A stretch of 64,000 nucleotides of DNA from Bacillota bacterium (GCA_021771915.1 JAETNY010000003.1:124001-188000); one strand, 5' to 3'; shown: positions 9,209 through 18,016, counted from the first letter of the stretch. The notes: a model not told the origin generated them from the sequence alone. Made by a program: numbers and translations.

Positions 9209-10096
9209 TTAATCTTTATCCGCCAAAATCTTTCTTATAAGCCCGGGATAAACCTGCCCCAACAGCCGTCCGGCACTGACCGGAGCCACCTTGCCCGGCA
9301 GACTCAAGGCATGCAGTGCTTTCAAGCCCAATTCCCCGGCCGCCGCAAAATCCGTGCCGCCGCCCCCGGAAGCCAAATCAATAATCAAAGCATCTCGCCG
9401 CAGCGCCAGCAGCTTGCCCTTATCCAAAACCATGGCCGGCACTGTGTTAAAAATTGCGTCAAACCGCCCCAGACTCTCCGCCAATGTTTCCCAGGGATAA
9501 AGCGCAAAACCCTGCCGCGCCGCCTTGGCAAAGCGTCCGGAACCCCGATTGGCAATCACCACCTCCGCCCCCAGCGCGCGCAGCCGCAACGCCAAAGCCT
9601 CGCCAACCCGGCCAAAACCCAAAACCAGCGTCTGCAAGCCGTTAATAGTCAGGGGCAGTTCCTGCATCGCCAGCTGCAAAGCGCCCTCGGCCGTCGGTAT
9701 AGCATTCGGCACTGCCACCTCATCAGCTTCGGCAATCTCATAAACCGGCAAATGTAATTCACGGCCAATCCGGCGCAAATATGGCGAAGCCACACCCACC
9801 ATAATCGGCGTGCCAGCCGGGCAGGCTGCCAAATCCTCAGCCGTCAGCAGACGCTGCCCCTCCGCCAGAAAAGGCGCGTGCAACCGGCCATTATCCCGAA
9901 CGCCCGGCAAAGGCAAAATAAGCAGCAGCGCCCCCTGAACCGCAGCGGCAATGCTTGCACAGCTTTTAACACCGCCCGGCAGACTATCCTCCGGCAGGCC
10001 AAACGTCTGCACAGTAAAACCAGCCGCTTTCAGACTTGGCAAAAGCGTCAGTTCTCGCTGGTCGCCGCCCAGCAAGGCCACAATTCTTTCAGCCAT
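9209..10096 (-). CDS. dpaA: Dipicolinate synthase subunit A
   Basis: Dehydrogenase-like subunit (SpoVFA) of dipicolinate synthase. The 295-residue protein has an N-terminal domain beginning VALLGGDQRELTLLPSL and a central Rossmann fold with VLGFGRVGEALALRLRALG (residues ~160-180), as in the family. It opens the dpaA-dpaB pair. The upstream 90 nt contain a sequence with the layout of a sigma-K promoter (10141-10168), which fits mother-cell expression known for spoVF in Bacillus. The dapB terminator separates it from the upstream operon. Confidence 0.94.
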   Translation of the reverse strand: MAERIVALLGGDQRELTLLPSLKAAGFTVQTFGLPEDSLPGGVKSCASIAAAVQGALLLILPLPGVRDNGRLHAPFLAEGQRLLTAEDLAACPAGTPIMVGVASPYLRRIGRELHLPVYEIAEADEVAVPNAIPTAEGALQLAMQELPLTINGLQTLVLGFGRVGEALALRLRALGAEVVIANRGSGRFAKAARQGFALYPWETLAESLGRFDAIFNTVPAMVLDKGKLLALRRDALIIDLASGGGGTDFAAAGELGLKALHALSLPGKVAPVSAGRLLGQVYPGLIRKILADKD

Positions 10097-10140
10097 AATA
10101 TTCCACCACTCTTTTTTCAGTGCTAATATTTTGTTTTTTA

Positions 10141-10168
10141 TAGGTTATGCACGGAAATGGCTCGCGGT
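10141..10168 (-). promoter_or_regulatory. Candidate sigma-K promoter of dpaA-dpaB
   Basis: On the minus strand AC (-35), exactly 17 nt, then CATAACCTA (-10), matching the sigma-K pattern AC-N17-CATAnnnTA. It ends about 45 nt before the dpaA ATG and lies right after the dapB terminator. spoVF is a sigma-K target in Bacillus (established); use here is inferred. Confidence 0.6.
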
Positions 10169-10179
10169 TAAATCTTTTA

Positions 10180-10220
10180 AAAATAAAACACCAACGCTTC
10201 TTTATAAAGCCGCGTTGGTG
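10180..10220 (-). terminator. Terminator after dapB
   Basis: Perfect 9-bp stem CACCAACGC/GCGTTGGTG with a 14-nt loop, followed on the minus strand by TTTTATTTTT. It closes the upstream operon before the dpaA promoter. Confidence 0.88.
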
Positions 10221-10281
10221 CTGCAAAATTTACCTAATGGGAAGTTTATACCAATGTTTCCTTTTATCAGAACCGATTACT

Positions 10282-11088
10282 TTAATCCAGAATACTCTCC
10301 AAACCCTGAATTAAAACACCATCTTTAACCTGCACAATTTTTTCCACGGCCAGCGCCACGCCCGGCACATAAGCCTCCCGGGAAAGCGCGTCATGACGCA
10401 GGCAAAGAACCTGTCCCTCTGCGCCAAAAACCACCTCCTGCGTCGCCACATAACCCGGCAGACGCACGCTGTGAACACGCATACCGTCCAACTCGCCGCC
10501 ACGGCTGCCAGGCATGCGCTCAAACTCCTGCGTATTACCCTGCGCCAGCGGCGTTCTGGCCGCCGCCAGCATTTCCAGCGTAGTCACCGCCGTGCCGGAG
10601 GGTGCGTCAAGCTTCTGGTCATGATGCCGCTCAATCACTTCAACATGCGGCATATATTTCACCGCCTGCTGGGCAAAACGCATTAACAACACTGCGCCCA
10701 GCGCAAAATTGGCCGCGATAAAAGCCGGCGTTGCAAAATCTGCGCACCATTTCGCCACCTGCTTATAATCGGCCTGCGAAAAACCGGTAGTCCCCACCAC
10801 GACCGGCGTATGCAGCTGCAAACAGGTGCGCACATTGTTCATCACCGCGGCCGGACTGGTGAAATCCACCACTACATCGGGCTGTTCCCGTCGAACAGCC
10901 GCCGCCAAATCCAACTCCTGTTTAAAGCCCAACTCGCCCAGACCGCAAAGCAAACCATAATCAACATCGCTGGCTTTGGTATCCACCGCCGCCGCCAGCC
11001 GCATATTTTCACGCGCGCCCAATCCCTGCGCCAAAGCCCGTCCCATACGGCCGGCCGCGCCGTTCATAATAACTTTAATCTTCTGCAT
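10282..11088 (-). CDS. dapB: 4-hydroxy-tetrahydrodipicolinate reductase
   Basis: Reduces the DapA product with NAD(P)H on the way to diaminopimelate and lysine. The 268-residue protein opens with a Rossmann motif (MNGAAGRMGRA) and carries the family signature EVIERHHDQKLDAPSG with the catalytic His and Lys. AAAGGG precedes the ATG. It lies 28 nt after ymxH. In Bacillus dapB is elsewhere on the chromosome, so its presence between ymxH and dpaA differs from the Bacillus order. Dihydrodipicolinate is the branch point between this enzyme and dipicolinate synthase, so the two competing enzymes are neighbours here. Confidence 0.96.
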   Translation of the reverse strand: MQKIKVIMNGAAGRMGRALAQGLGARENMRLAAAVDTKASDVDYGLLCGLGELGFKQELDLAAAVRREQPDVVVDFTSPAAVMNNVRTCLQLHTPVVVGTTGFSQADYKQVAKWCADFATPAFIAANFALGAVLLMRFAQQAVKYMPHVEVIERHHDQKLDAPSGTAVTTLEMLAAARTPLAQGNTQEFERMPGSRGGELDGMRVHSVRLPGYVATQEVVFGAEGQVLCLRHDALSREAYVPGVALAVEKIVQVKDGVLIQGLESILD

Positions 11089-11115
11089 AAAAATCTATCC
11101 CTTTCCCCAACCATT

Positions 11116-11394
11116 CTATTTATAATCAATATCAACAACGATAACCTCGCTGCCAATTTTACAAACTTTTTCCCAGGGTATGTTCAAAATATGCTTCTGC
11201 CGGTTCCCGGACAGACTGGCAAACAGGCGTTTATCCGTATAATCGCGGCCGCCATCGGCCCGATACGGCAGAATTATCCCCTCAATTACGCCGGTTTCCG
11301 GGTTCACCACCAAATCAGAATCCCCCACCAGTCCCATAATCTCGCCGTCAAAAATGTTAATAATTCTTTTACCCAAAAGTTGACTTAAACGCAT
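11116..11394 (-). CDS. ymxH: YlmC/YmxH family PRC-barrel protein
   Basis: A 92-residue PRC-barrel protein of the YlmC/YmxH sporulation-associated family. Visible landmarks are MRLSQLLGKRIINIFDGE at the start and the paired beta-strand pattern ending in KICKIGSEVIVVDID-like sequence (here KVCKIGSEVIVVDID). The second ATG is chosen because GGGAGGTG sits 9 nt from it but only 3 nt from the first ATG (11400). Its biochemical function is unknown. It lies between dut/mlpA and the dap/dpa genes, as ymxH does in Bacillus. A second member of the family occurs at 61814-62143. Confidence 0.88.
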   Translation of the reverse strand: MRLSQLLGKRIINIFDGEIMGLVGDSDLVVNPETGVIEGIILPYRADGGRDYTDKRLFASLSGNRQKHILNIPWEKVCKIGSEVIVVDIDYK

Positions 11395-11460
11395 AGACAT
11401 ACACCTCCCAAGGCTAGTCTATGCATTATTTTTATTTATATGTCAGACCGAGCCTGACGT

Positions 11461-11922
11461 TTATCGACAGCCGGAATGACCAAATCCGCCAGCACCGCGC
11501 TCCGTTGCCGAAAGCTCCAACTCCGGCTGCCAAACCGCTTGCAAATAACGGGCGAAAACCAGCTGGGCAATCCGCATACCGCGCTGCACCACAAACGGCT
11601 CCTGACCGAGGTTAACCAAAATCACGCCAACCTCGCCGCGATAATCCGCATCAATCGTGCCAGGCGAATTTAATAGCGTCAGCCCATGCCGCAAAGCCAG
11701 GCCGCTGCGCGGCCGCACCTGCGCTTCGCAATCCGGCGGCATTTCCAGAAACAGCCCGGTGGGAATAAGTGCCCTCCCCCCGGGCGGCAAAACAATTTCT
11801 TCAGCTATACAGGCCAGCAAATCCAGCCCGGCCGCCGCCGGCGTGGCATAAGCCGGCAGTGGTAAATCCCCGTAAGCGGCCGAGGTTCTAACTTTAACCG
11901 GCAGCGTTTCCGCCTTTAGCAT
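11461..11922 (-). CDS. dut: dUTP diphosphatase
   Basis: Hydrolyses dUTP to dUMP, keeping uracil out of DNA and feeding dTMP synthesis. The 153-residue trimeric-type dUTPase shows the conserved motifs in order: [27 protein letters not shown]-type motif 4, and the glycine-rich C-terminal arm [10 protein letters not shown] that closes over the active site. GGAGG within the end of mlpA provides the ribosome binding site. The ATG overlaps the mlpA stop by 7 nt, so the two are translationally coupled. Confidence 0.96.
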   Translation of the reverse strand: MLKAETLPVKVRTSAAYGDLPLPAYATPAAAGLDLLACIAEEIVLPPGGRALIPTGLFLEMPPDCEAQVRPRSGLALRHGLTLLNSPGTIDADYRGEVGVILVNLGQEPFVVQRGMRIAQLVFARYLQAVWQPELELSATERGAGGFGHSGCR

Positions 11923-13199
11923 GACAAAAGTTCCTCCAGCTGCACTCCCGGCTCCACCGGCCCCACCAGCGCCAAAGCCAGCTTCTGCGGCTGTAAAAGC
12001 TGCTGCGCCAGCCGCTGCACCGCCGCCGCGTCAACCGCCATTACGCTGTTCACCAACTCCTCCACTGTACGCAAACGCTGATAAACCACCTCGTCACGCC
12101 CCATGCGCACCATTACATTGGCTGAACTTTCCTGCGCAATCAGCAGGCTGGCCTTAAACTGCATCTGCGCACGCGCCAACTCGGCCTCGCTGATACCATA
12201 AGCCGCAATTTTGGCCATTTCACAGCCCAAAACGCGCAGCAGTTCATCAGCTTTCTGCGGACTGGTAGAGGCATAAGCGGAAAAAGAGCCGCCAAAAGCC
12301 ATCGCATTCACATTAGAGCAAACGCTATATGTCAGACCGCGTTTCTCACGCACCTCCTGAAACAGCCGGGAACTGATACCGCCTCCCAAAACACCGTTTA
12401 AGATATTCAGCGTGTAATAATCCGGCGCATTCCCGGCCAGACCGGGCACGCCCAGAGTTACATGCACCTGTTCAATATCCTTATGCGTATAAATACGACC
12501 GCCGGCATAATCCGGCACCGCCAAACGCGGCTTGTCCCAGTGCGTCCGCTGCTGCTCCGCGCCCATTTGTGCAAAAGCCGCCGCCAGATATTTTTCCGCC
12601 ATGGCCAAAACCTGCTCCCGGCGCACATTGCCAGCCACCGCCAGCACCGTATGCGCCGGCGCGTAATGCGCCCGGCAGTAAGCGTCGATATTCTCCCGTT
12701 CAAAACCGCCTACAGACTGCTCCGTGCCAATCACCGGCAAACCATAGGTATGGCCCGCAAACAGCGTGCGATTAAAAAGTTCGCCCACCAAATCGTCCGG
12801 CGTATCCTCATACATGTTGATTTCTTCCAAAATCACGCCTTTTTCTTTGGCCCATTCCTCTGCCGGAAAACGGGAATTTAAATACATATCCGCCAGCAAA
12901 TCCAGACAAAGTTCAAAGCTTTCACTTAAAGAATGCGTATAATAACAGGTATACTCCCGGGAGGTAAAGGCGTTCATCTGACCGCCCACGTCCTCCAGAA
13001 TTTGTGCAATCTCCTGATAGTTGCGCCGTCTGGTGCCCTTAAACAGCATATGCTCCAAAACATGGGAAAGGCCGCCCTCGTCCGCCGCTTCATAGGCGGA
13101 ACCTGTGGCCGCCCAAATAGAAGTCGTTACGGAATAAACATCGGGCATTTCTCTGGTCAATACGCGCAGACCGCCCGGCAAAATATCTTTATAAATCAT
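11916..13199 (-). CDS. mlpA: M16 family zinc peptidase MlpA/YmxG
   Basis: Insulinase/processing-peptidase family member of 427 residues. The inverted zinc motif HVLEH (His46, Glu49, His50) is present, and the third ligand Glu lies in the downstream [15 protein letters not shown] stretch near residue 125. The C-terminal half is the usual non-catalytic M16 domain with the R/Y pair region ([10 protein letters not shown]). GGAG lies 10 nt before the ATG. The homologue YmxG/MlpA precedes ymxH and spoVF in Bacillus. Substrates are unknown; no signal peptide, so it is probably cytoplasmic. Confidence 0.93.
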   Translation of the reverse strand: MIYKDILPGGLRVLTREMPDVYSVTTSIWAATGSAYEAADEGGLSHVLEHMLFKGTRRRNYQEIAQILEDVGGQMNAFTSREYTCYYTHSLSESFELCLDLLADMYLNSRFPAEEWAKEKGVILEEINMYEDTPDDLVGELFNRTLFAGHTYGLPVIGTEQSVGGFERENIDAYCRAHYAPAHTVLAVAGNVRREQVLAMAEKYLAAAFAQMGAEQQRTHWDKPRLAVPDYAGGRIYTHKDIEQVHVTLGVPGLAGNAPDYYTLNILNGVLGGGISSRLFQEVREKRGLTYSVCSNVNAMAFGGSFSAYASTSPQKADELLRVLGCEMAKIAAYGISEAELARAQMQFKASLLIAQESSANVMVRMGRDEVVYQRLRTVEELVNSVMAVDAAAVQRLAQQLLQPQKLALALVGPVEPGVQLEELLSC

Positions 13200-13280
13200 C
13201 TCTTTTTCACTCCAAAAATATAATCTGCAAAATATAAGTTGTTTTATTCGACTATAATCTGCAAATTCCTTTATTTAATT

Positions 13281-15248
13281 TTAACCAAACAAATTTCGAC
13301 CCAACCAATTTAGCTGTTCTGCCGCCAAATGCTGGCCAGCCGCCAGTTTATCAGCCCGGCCGGGCTGCCAGTCCGCCGCCGCCAACAGGTTCACTCTGGC
13401 CAGACACTCATTTTGCGCCCCTAGGCTGTAAAACTCCAGCGTTCCCAAAACCTCTCCGGCCGCCACGCCCTGCATCAATCGCGCCTCTGCCAGCTGCTTA
13501 AAATGAAACTCCGTTTGCAGTCCGGCCGCCTCCGCCTGCGGCTGGTCTGCCGGCAGACTCAAATATATATCCTGCGCCGCCGCCAGCCAAATGCCCTCGC
13601 CATCTGCTCCGGCCGGCGTTACAAAACAGGCCAGCTGCTGACCGGCCTGCACCAGCTGCACATTAGTAAAATTATCAATACCATAATTAAGCAAGCGCAG
13701 ACTATCGTTATAACGGTCATTGCTATGCAGCACCACAGCAATCACACTGCGGCCGTCGCGCTCCATAGCGCTGACCAGACAGGCTCCGGCGGCGTTGGTG
13801 GTGCCGGTTTTAACTCCCGTCACATGTTCGTCCATCGTCAGCAGCCGATTGGTGTTCTTCAAACTGCGGTTATAACTGCCGCCCTGCATCATACCATATT
13901 GACTGCCAACCCGGCTTTTAAACTCCGGCCGCTGCATGGCTTCTCTGGTCAGCAGCGCCAAATCATAACAGCTGAAGCGGTGCTGCTCCGCCGGCAGACC
14001 GTTGGTATTACATACCTGCACAGTCGGCGCACCGCAGACCGCCGCTTTAACATTCATCAAATGGACAAAATATGGCTCGCTGCCAGCCACCCCCTCGGCA
14101 ATGGCAAAGCAGGCGTCATTGGCCGATTTCAGCAGCGCCGCATTCAGCAGTTCCCCCAGCTCAAAACGCTCGCCGCGCAAAAGACCGGCGCTGCTTTCCC
14201 CCACAGCCGCCGCCTGCGCGGAAACTTCCACTTCCCTATCCAAAGGCGCAATATCCAGACACAGCAGGGCAGTTAAAATCTTGGTGGTACTGGCCGGCGG
14301 CATGGGCTGCCAGCCGTTTTGCTGCCAAAGCACCTGACCGGTTTCCGCATCTAAAAGCAACGCCGCTTTGGCGCTGATTTTCGGCTCATTCAGATTAATG
14401 CCGCCACCGGCAACCCGGATAGCGGCATCTTCAGCCAGATTATCACCTGTTTTGCTATCGGTATCATCGGTTGGCGCAGTATTCTGAGTAACGGCAGGAG
14501 GAGCAGTGTTATTACCCAGATTTTCGCTGACGGTAATAAAACGCAAATCCAGCGCCGCAATCTCCTGAAGCAGCGTATTCAAAGCCGCCAGCGTGTTTTC
14601 ATTAACGCTGATAGTGATAAAACTGCCGGCCTGCGCCTGCGGCAAAACCGCGGCGATTATCTCCTCCGGCGCCGCGCCCTGCCAATCGCCGGAATCCACG
14701 CCGCCCAGCACAAAAACCAACCCGGCCTCTGCCGCCGCTCGCCGAATATCATCTTCGGTAACGCCAAAAGGCGGCAGATAAAGCAAAGGCCGCTCCCCAC
14801 AGGCCGCCGCAATGCAAGCCGAGGCACGCTCCAGCGCCGCCCGGTTTTCTGCCAGCGTTAAATTGGCCGGGCTGGTATCATCATAACCAAAGTTGCCAAT
14901 CTGATGACCGCCGGCCAATATCGACTGTAAAAGCTGCGGCTGGGCTTCAGCCAGCTGACCGCTGACAAAAAAGGTGGCCTTTGCCGAATTATCCGCCAGA
15001 ATTTGCAGCAGCTGCCCCACCGCCGCCGGCTCAACGGTATCGTCCAGCTGCACCAACAGACTAACCGCCTGATTTTGCGGATTGCCAGCCATAAACAGCG
15101 GCGGTTCATTATTATTCAGCCCGGCGCTTACCCACTGCACCACGGCCTCATTGCCGCTTAAAAGCTTCATCGCCCCCACCAGCCCAACCAGCACCGCCAA
15201 CAGCGATAGATTAACCAGCAGCCGCCGGCTGACAAACAAAATCCGCAT
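13281..15248 (-). CDS. Fusion: degenerate polysaccharide deacetylase domain + D-alanyl-D-alanine carboxypeptidase (DacF-like)
   Basis: A 655-residue membrane-anchored or secreted protein with two cell-wall domains. A hydrophobic segment covers residues ~10-28. Residues ~60-245 follow the NodB deacetylase pattern (LLVQLDD, KATFFVSG, GHQIGN), but the metal His pair expected after GN is replaced (GNFGYDD), the RPPxG motif reads LPPFG and the late His is lost, so this half is probably inactive. Residues ~285-655 are an S11 penicillin-binding peptidase with all three active-site motifs: Ser320-x-x-Lys323 (ASTTK), Ser375-Ala-Asn377 and Lys480-Thr-Gly, then a beta-rich C-terminal domain. It sits upstream of mlpA, where Bacillus has ylxY, a deacetylase-family gene. 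The ATG at 15248 is chosen for its AAAGGGG site; a TTG 13 codons upstream lacks one. Likely role: spore cortex or wall trimming (inference). Confidence 0.88.
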   Translation of the reverse strand: MRILFVSRRLLVNLSLLAVLVGLVGAMKLLSGNEAVVQWVSAGLNNNEPPLFMAGNPQNQAVSLLVQLDDTVEPAAVGQLLQILADNSAKATFFVSGQLAEAQPQLLQSILAGGHQIGNFGYDDTSPANLTLAENRAALERASACIAAACGERPLLYLPPFGVTEDDIRRAAAEAGLVFVLGGVDSGDWQGAAPEEIIAAVLPQAQAGSFITISVNENTLAALNTLLQEIAALDLRFITVSENLGNNTAPPAVTQNTAPTDDTDSKTGDNLAEDAAIRVAGGGINLNEPKISAKAALLLDAETGQVLWQQNGWQPMPPASTTKILTALLCLDIAPLDREVEVSAQAAAVGESSAGLLRGERFELGELLNAALLKSANDACFAIAEGVAGSEPYFVHLMNVKAAVCGAPTVQVCNTNGLPAEQHRFSCYDLALLTREAMQRPEFKSRVGSQYGMMQGGSYNRSLKNTNRLLTMDEHVTGVKTGTTNAAGACLVSAMERDGRSVIAVVLHSNDRYNDSLRLLNYGIDNFTNVQLVQAGQQLACFVTPAGADGEGIWLAAAQDIYLSLPADQPQAEAAGLQTEFHFKQLAEARLMQGVAAGEVLGTLEFYSLGAQNECLARVNLLAAADWQPGRADKLAAGQHLAAEQLNWLGRNLFG

Positions 15249-15323
15249 TTTCCAACTGCCCCTTTCCAAGCATATCAACAATTTCAATCCTGTTTAATGC
15301 TTATGAAAGAAGTCCGTCTTTTA

Positions 15324-15614
15324 TTACTTGCCGCGCCGTTTGGGATTAGCCGGAAACCAACCGCGCCTTACGCGCTGTTCCTGTTCAAAAAGTTCTTTAA
15401 TGCTCCAAAAGCAGGAAAAGGCCACCAGGGAGAATAACACCGCCACAAACGGCCAGGGACAAAACAGCGCCGCCAGCATAAACACCAGACCAGTCGCCAG
15501 AAATAACGGCCAAATACCCTTGCCAAAATAATATTCGCCTTTAATTACTAACGGGTGAAACAGACCAATTATCAAAAAGCTGGCCGCCCCCAACAACAAT
15601 GCCTGCCAATTCAT
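15324..15614 (-). CDS. DUF4491 family small membrane protein
   Basis: A 96-residue protein with three hydrophobic segments (about residues 5-22, 32-50 and 53-72) and a basic C-terminus. The pattern IIGLFHPLVIKGEYYFG, then FSCFWSIKELFEQEQRVRRGWFP, matches the DUF4491 family. Function unknown. Its ATG overlaps the stop of the DUF815 ATPase gene by 4 nt (ATGA), with GGGAGGAGG inside that gene, so the pair is coupled. Confidence 0.82.
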   Translation of the reverse strand: MNWQALLLGAASFLIIGLFHPLVIKGEYYFGKGIWPLFLATGLVFMLAALFCPWPFVAVLFSLVAFSCFWSIKELFEQEQRVRRGWFPANPKRRGK

Positions 15615-16828
15615 ATTTCTGCCTCCTCCCGGGACAGACTGTTAACAAACTGCCGCGCCGTGCGGCCGGAAAGTCCGTTATGCTTCTGCCACATCGCCCA
15701 TTTAAGCGCGCGCTGGCGCAGTTCTTCCGGCGGCAGCGCAATACCGTCCGCCGCCGCCAACGTCTGCACAATCTGCAAATATTCTTCCTGCCGCGGCAGA
15801 CTGAACAGCACCGTCTGGCCAAAGCGGTCGGCCAGAGAAAGCTTTTCGCTCATGCTGTCGCTGGCGCGCACCTCGCCGTTGTCATGCTGCACACCCTCCC
15901 GGTCCTGCCAGTTTTCCACAATCAAATGCCGTCGATTGGAAGTAGCATAAATCAGCACATTGCTGTTCAAAGCCGCCACACTGCCCTCCAAAACCGCTTT
16001 GGTAATCTTATACGCCTGGTCGGCGCGTTCAAAGGACAGGTCGTCGATAAACAATATGTAACGCCGAGGCTGTTCCGCCAGCAGGGCCAAAAGCTGCGGC
16101 AGACTGGCCATATATTCCAGCGGCATCTCCACCAGACAAAGACCCTCCGCCGCCAGTTCATTGGCCACCGCCTTAACCAGCGAGGACTTGCCCGTGCCGC
16201 GCGCTCCATAAAGCAGCAGATTATTGCCCCTTCCCTCGCGCGCAAAAAGCCGGGTGTTGGCCATAACCTCATCTTTCTGAATTTGATAGCCCACCAAATC
16301 GCTTAAGCTAATTTGGTCATACTGCTGCACCGGCTGCAACTCACCTTGCCAGCGCCAAACTCGATGCAGAGCCAGCTGACCGAAGCCAAAGCGCTGATGA
16401 AAACGCGCCAAAACCGCAGCAGCCCACGCTGGCTCCATTTGCGCCCAATCGGCCAATTCCGGACAGAGTGCCAAAACATCTTCACCGGCCGCCTGCAACC
16501 AAGCCGGCGGCTGATAATCAGCCAACCAGCCTTGCAGCAGCGCAATTTCCGCCGCCATAGCCGTCAGCAAAGCCGGTTGCCGAGCAGCTCCACCAGCCGC
16601 CATTCGACGGCTAAAATAGTTATCGGCTGCCAAAAGCCGGCGCAAAACATAGAGCGCCGCCGGATTTAATCCCTCATGCGGCTGACCGTCCGCCTGGCTG
16701 GCATAATGCCGCGCCAGGCCAAAACTGACCGTCTGTGCGTCCCCGTCCGCCAAAGCCGCAATAATTTCGTCTTGCAGCAGCGGCTGCAAAATCAGCAAAC
16801 CGCCTGCTTTTATGTCACAATTTTGCAT
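15611..16828 (-). CDS. DUF815 family AAA+ ATPase
   Basis: A 405-residue putative ATPase of the DUF815 family. The N-terminal ~180 residues are Ala/Leu-rich and helical. The nucleotide-binding core follows with Walker A YGARGTGKSSLVKA, Walker B YILFIDDLSFE and a sensor-like ATSNRRHL motif, then the family-typical stretch around SLADRFGQTVLFSLP and the C-terminal GLSGRTARQFV. Role unknown; single copies are widespread in Clostridia. The ATG at 16828 is chosen for GAAAGGAG just upstream; an ATG 10 codons earlier lacks a site. Confidence 0.88.
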   Translation of the reverse strand: MQNCDIKAGGLLILQPLLQDEIIAALADGDAQTVSFGLARHYASQADGQPHEGLNPAALYVLRRLLAADNYFSRRMAAGGAARQPALLTAMAAEIALLQGWLADYQPPAWLQAAGEDVLALCPELADWAQMEPAWAAAVLARFHQRFGFGQLALHRVWRWQGELQPVQQYDQISLSDLVGYQIQKDEVMANTRLFAREGRGNNLLLYGARGTGKSSLVKAVANELAAEGLCLVEMPLEYMASLPQLLALLAEQPRRYILFIDDLSFERADQAYKITKAVLEGSVAALNSNVLIYATSNRRHLIVENWQDREGVQHDNGEVRASDSMSEKLSLADRFGQTVLFSLPRQEEYLQIVQTLAAADGIALPPEELRQRALKWAMWQKHNGLSGRTARQFVNSLSREEAEI

Positions 16829-16913
16829 AAAAACTCCTTTCTTGCAGGAAAACATCATTTCAAAACCGAATTATATGTAAGTTATCAAGAAAATAAATAC
16901 AGGAAACTTGCGA

Positions 16914-17861
16914 ATGATAGATGACCAAAATAAAATTAATACCAATTATAACACAGGCGGCACACGTTTGACAAGTACATTTCAACCTCCGCCGCGCCCC
17001 GGCCAACCCCAGCCCCAGCCGCAAAAGCCTAATATTCCCTCCGGCAAAGGCGGCCAGACGCCATGGAACAGCACGCGCAGCGCCCGGGACTGGCTGAACA
17101 ATCAGTCCGAAACACCCGACGCGGTCAACGCGCCCCAGAAACCGGCCGCCCCTGAAAACAGCCGGCCACGCCAGACCAACGATAAACGCCGGGCTGCCCG
17201 GCCGCGTCTTAAAATGCCACAGGTGACTATGCCCCAGCTGCATTTTAAGCTGCCAAAGCTAAACAGACGAACCAGGCAAACCGGGAGCCGCCGGCCGGAG
17301 CCGCCGACTCGCCGCTCCGCCAGCCCAGCCCCAGCCAGACAATCCCAAAAGTCCAAACAGCCCAAAGTCATTTCCGCAACAATTTCCGGCCTGATAGCGG
17401 CCGCTATTGTGCTGCTGGCTGAAGTTGGCCTTTGGGGTTCATATTGCTATTCACACACACTGCCCGGCGATACAAACGTACAGGCCAGCACATTTATGTA
17501 TTGCTTTGCCTTGTTTGCCGGCAACTTCTGGGCTGGAGCAGTGGTACGCCGCCGCTCGCTTAAACCCAGCCTGATTATCTGCGGCATATTTTTGCTTCTC
17601 AGTCTGATTATCTCCCTGAATTTATTCTCCTGGCGAGAAATAAAAATTAAAATGTTCCTGTTAAAAATCGTGCTGACCGCCGCCGCGGCCGCCGCCGGTT
17701 TTATCCTCTCGCTGGTGCCATACCTGATTAACAAAGCGATAAAAAAGGAAAAACAGGCTCAGGAACAGCGCCGACAACGCCAGCTGGAACGCCGGCAGCT
17801 GCAACAGCAGCAGCAGGAGCTGGAAAGAGAATTGGCCCGGCGTACGCGCGGCCGCTTTTAA
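16914..17861 (+). CDS. Proline-rich membrane protein, possibly TIGR04086-like
   Basis: A 315-residue protein not firmly recognised. Residues 1-150 are hydrophilic, Pro/Gln/Arg-rich and probably disordered, with a PQVTMPQLHFKLPKL stretch. About four membrane segments follow (roughly residues 155-175, 185-208, 215-235, 245-268). The C-terminal ~45 residues form a Gln/Arg/Glu-rich coiled coil. The spacing of the membrane part resembles the TIGR04086/YrzE group of small membrane proteins, but I rate that as only possible. The start is the ATG at 16914 with AGGAAA 7 nt upstream; a TTG two codons earlier is less likely. It diverges from the DUF815 gene. Confidence 0.7.
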   Translation: MIDDQNKINTNYNTGGTRLTSTFQPPPRPGQPQPQPQKPNIPSGKGGQTPWNSTRSARDWLNNQSETPDAVNAPQKPAAPENSRPRQTNDKRRAARPRLKMPQVTMPQLHFKLPKLNRRTRQTGSRRPEPPTRRSASPAPARQSQKSKQPKVISATISGLIAAAIVLLAEVGLWGSYCYSHTLPGDTNVQASTFMYCFALFAGNFWAGAVVRRRSLKPSLIICGIFLLLSLIISLNLFSWREIKIKMFLLKIVLTAAAAAAGFILSLVPYLINKAIKKEKQAQEQRRQRQLERRQLQQQQQELERELARRTRGRF

Positions 17862-17875
17862 TCAACATACAACAA

Positions 17876-17907
17876 AAAGACACTGCCCTTATTGGAGCAG
17901 TGTCTTT
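17876..17907 (-). terminator. Terminator after the flavin reductase gene, possibly two-way
   Basis: Perfect 11-bp stem AAAGACACTGC/GCAGTGTCTTT with a 10-nt loop. On the minus strand it is followed by TTTTTGTTGT; on the plus strand it follows the proline-rich membrane protein gene by 14 nt and has a weaker T-tract. Confidence 0.82.
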
Positions 17908-17917
17908 CTCATTGTAT

Positions 17918-18013
17918 GAACACTTAGCGATTGGCAAGGCCACTTTTGTAGACGCAGACAAAGCTTAGTGTGAACCATTTCGACCAGCCGCACCATTCGG
18001 GACAGCGACTGGT
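17918..18013 (-). repeat. Single copy of the two-module structured repeat, 3' of the flavin reductase gene
   Basis: Read on the minus strand, module 1 is a hairpin closed by ACCAGTCGC/GCGGCTGGT, and module 2 is bounded by TTCACACTAAG and CGCTAAGTGTTCA, which pair with each other. The same two modules in the same order and orientation occur three times in tandem in the nrdR leader (61491-61745), and module 2 occurs before sepF. The interior sequences differ while the paired ends are kept. Confidence 0.7.
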
Positions 18014-18016
18014 TGA

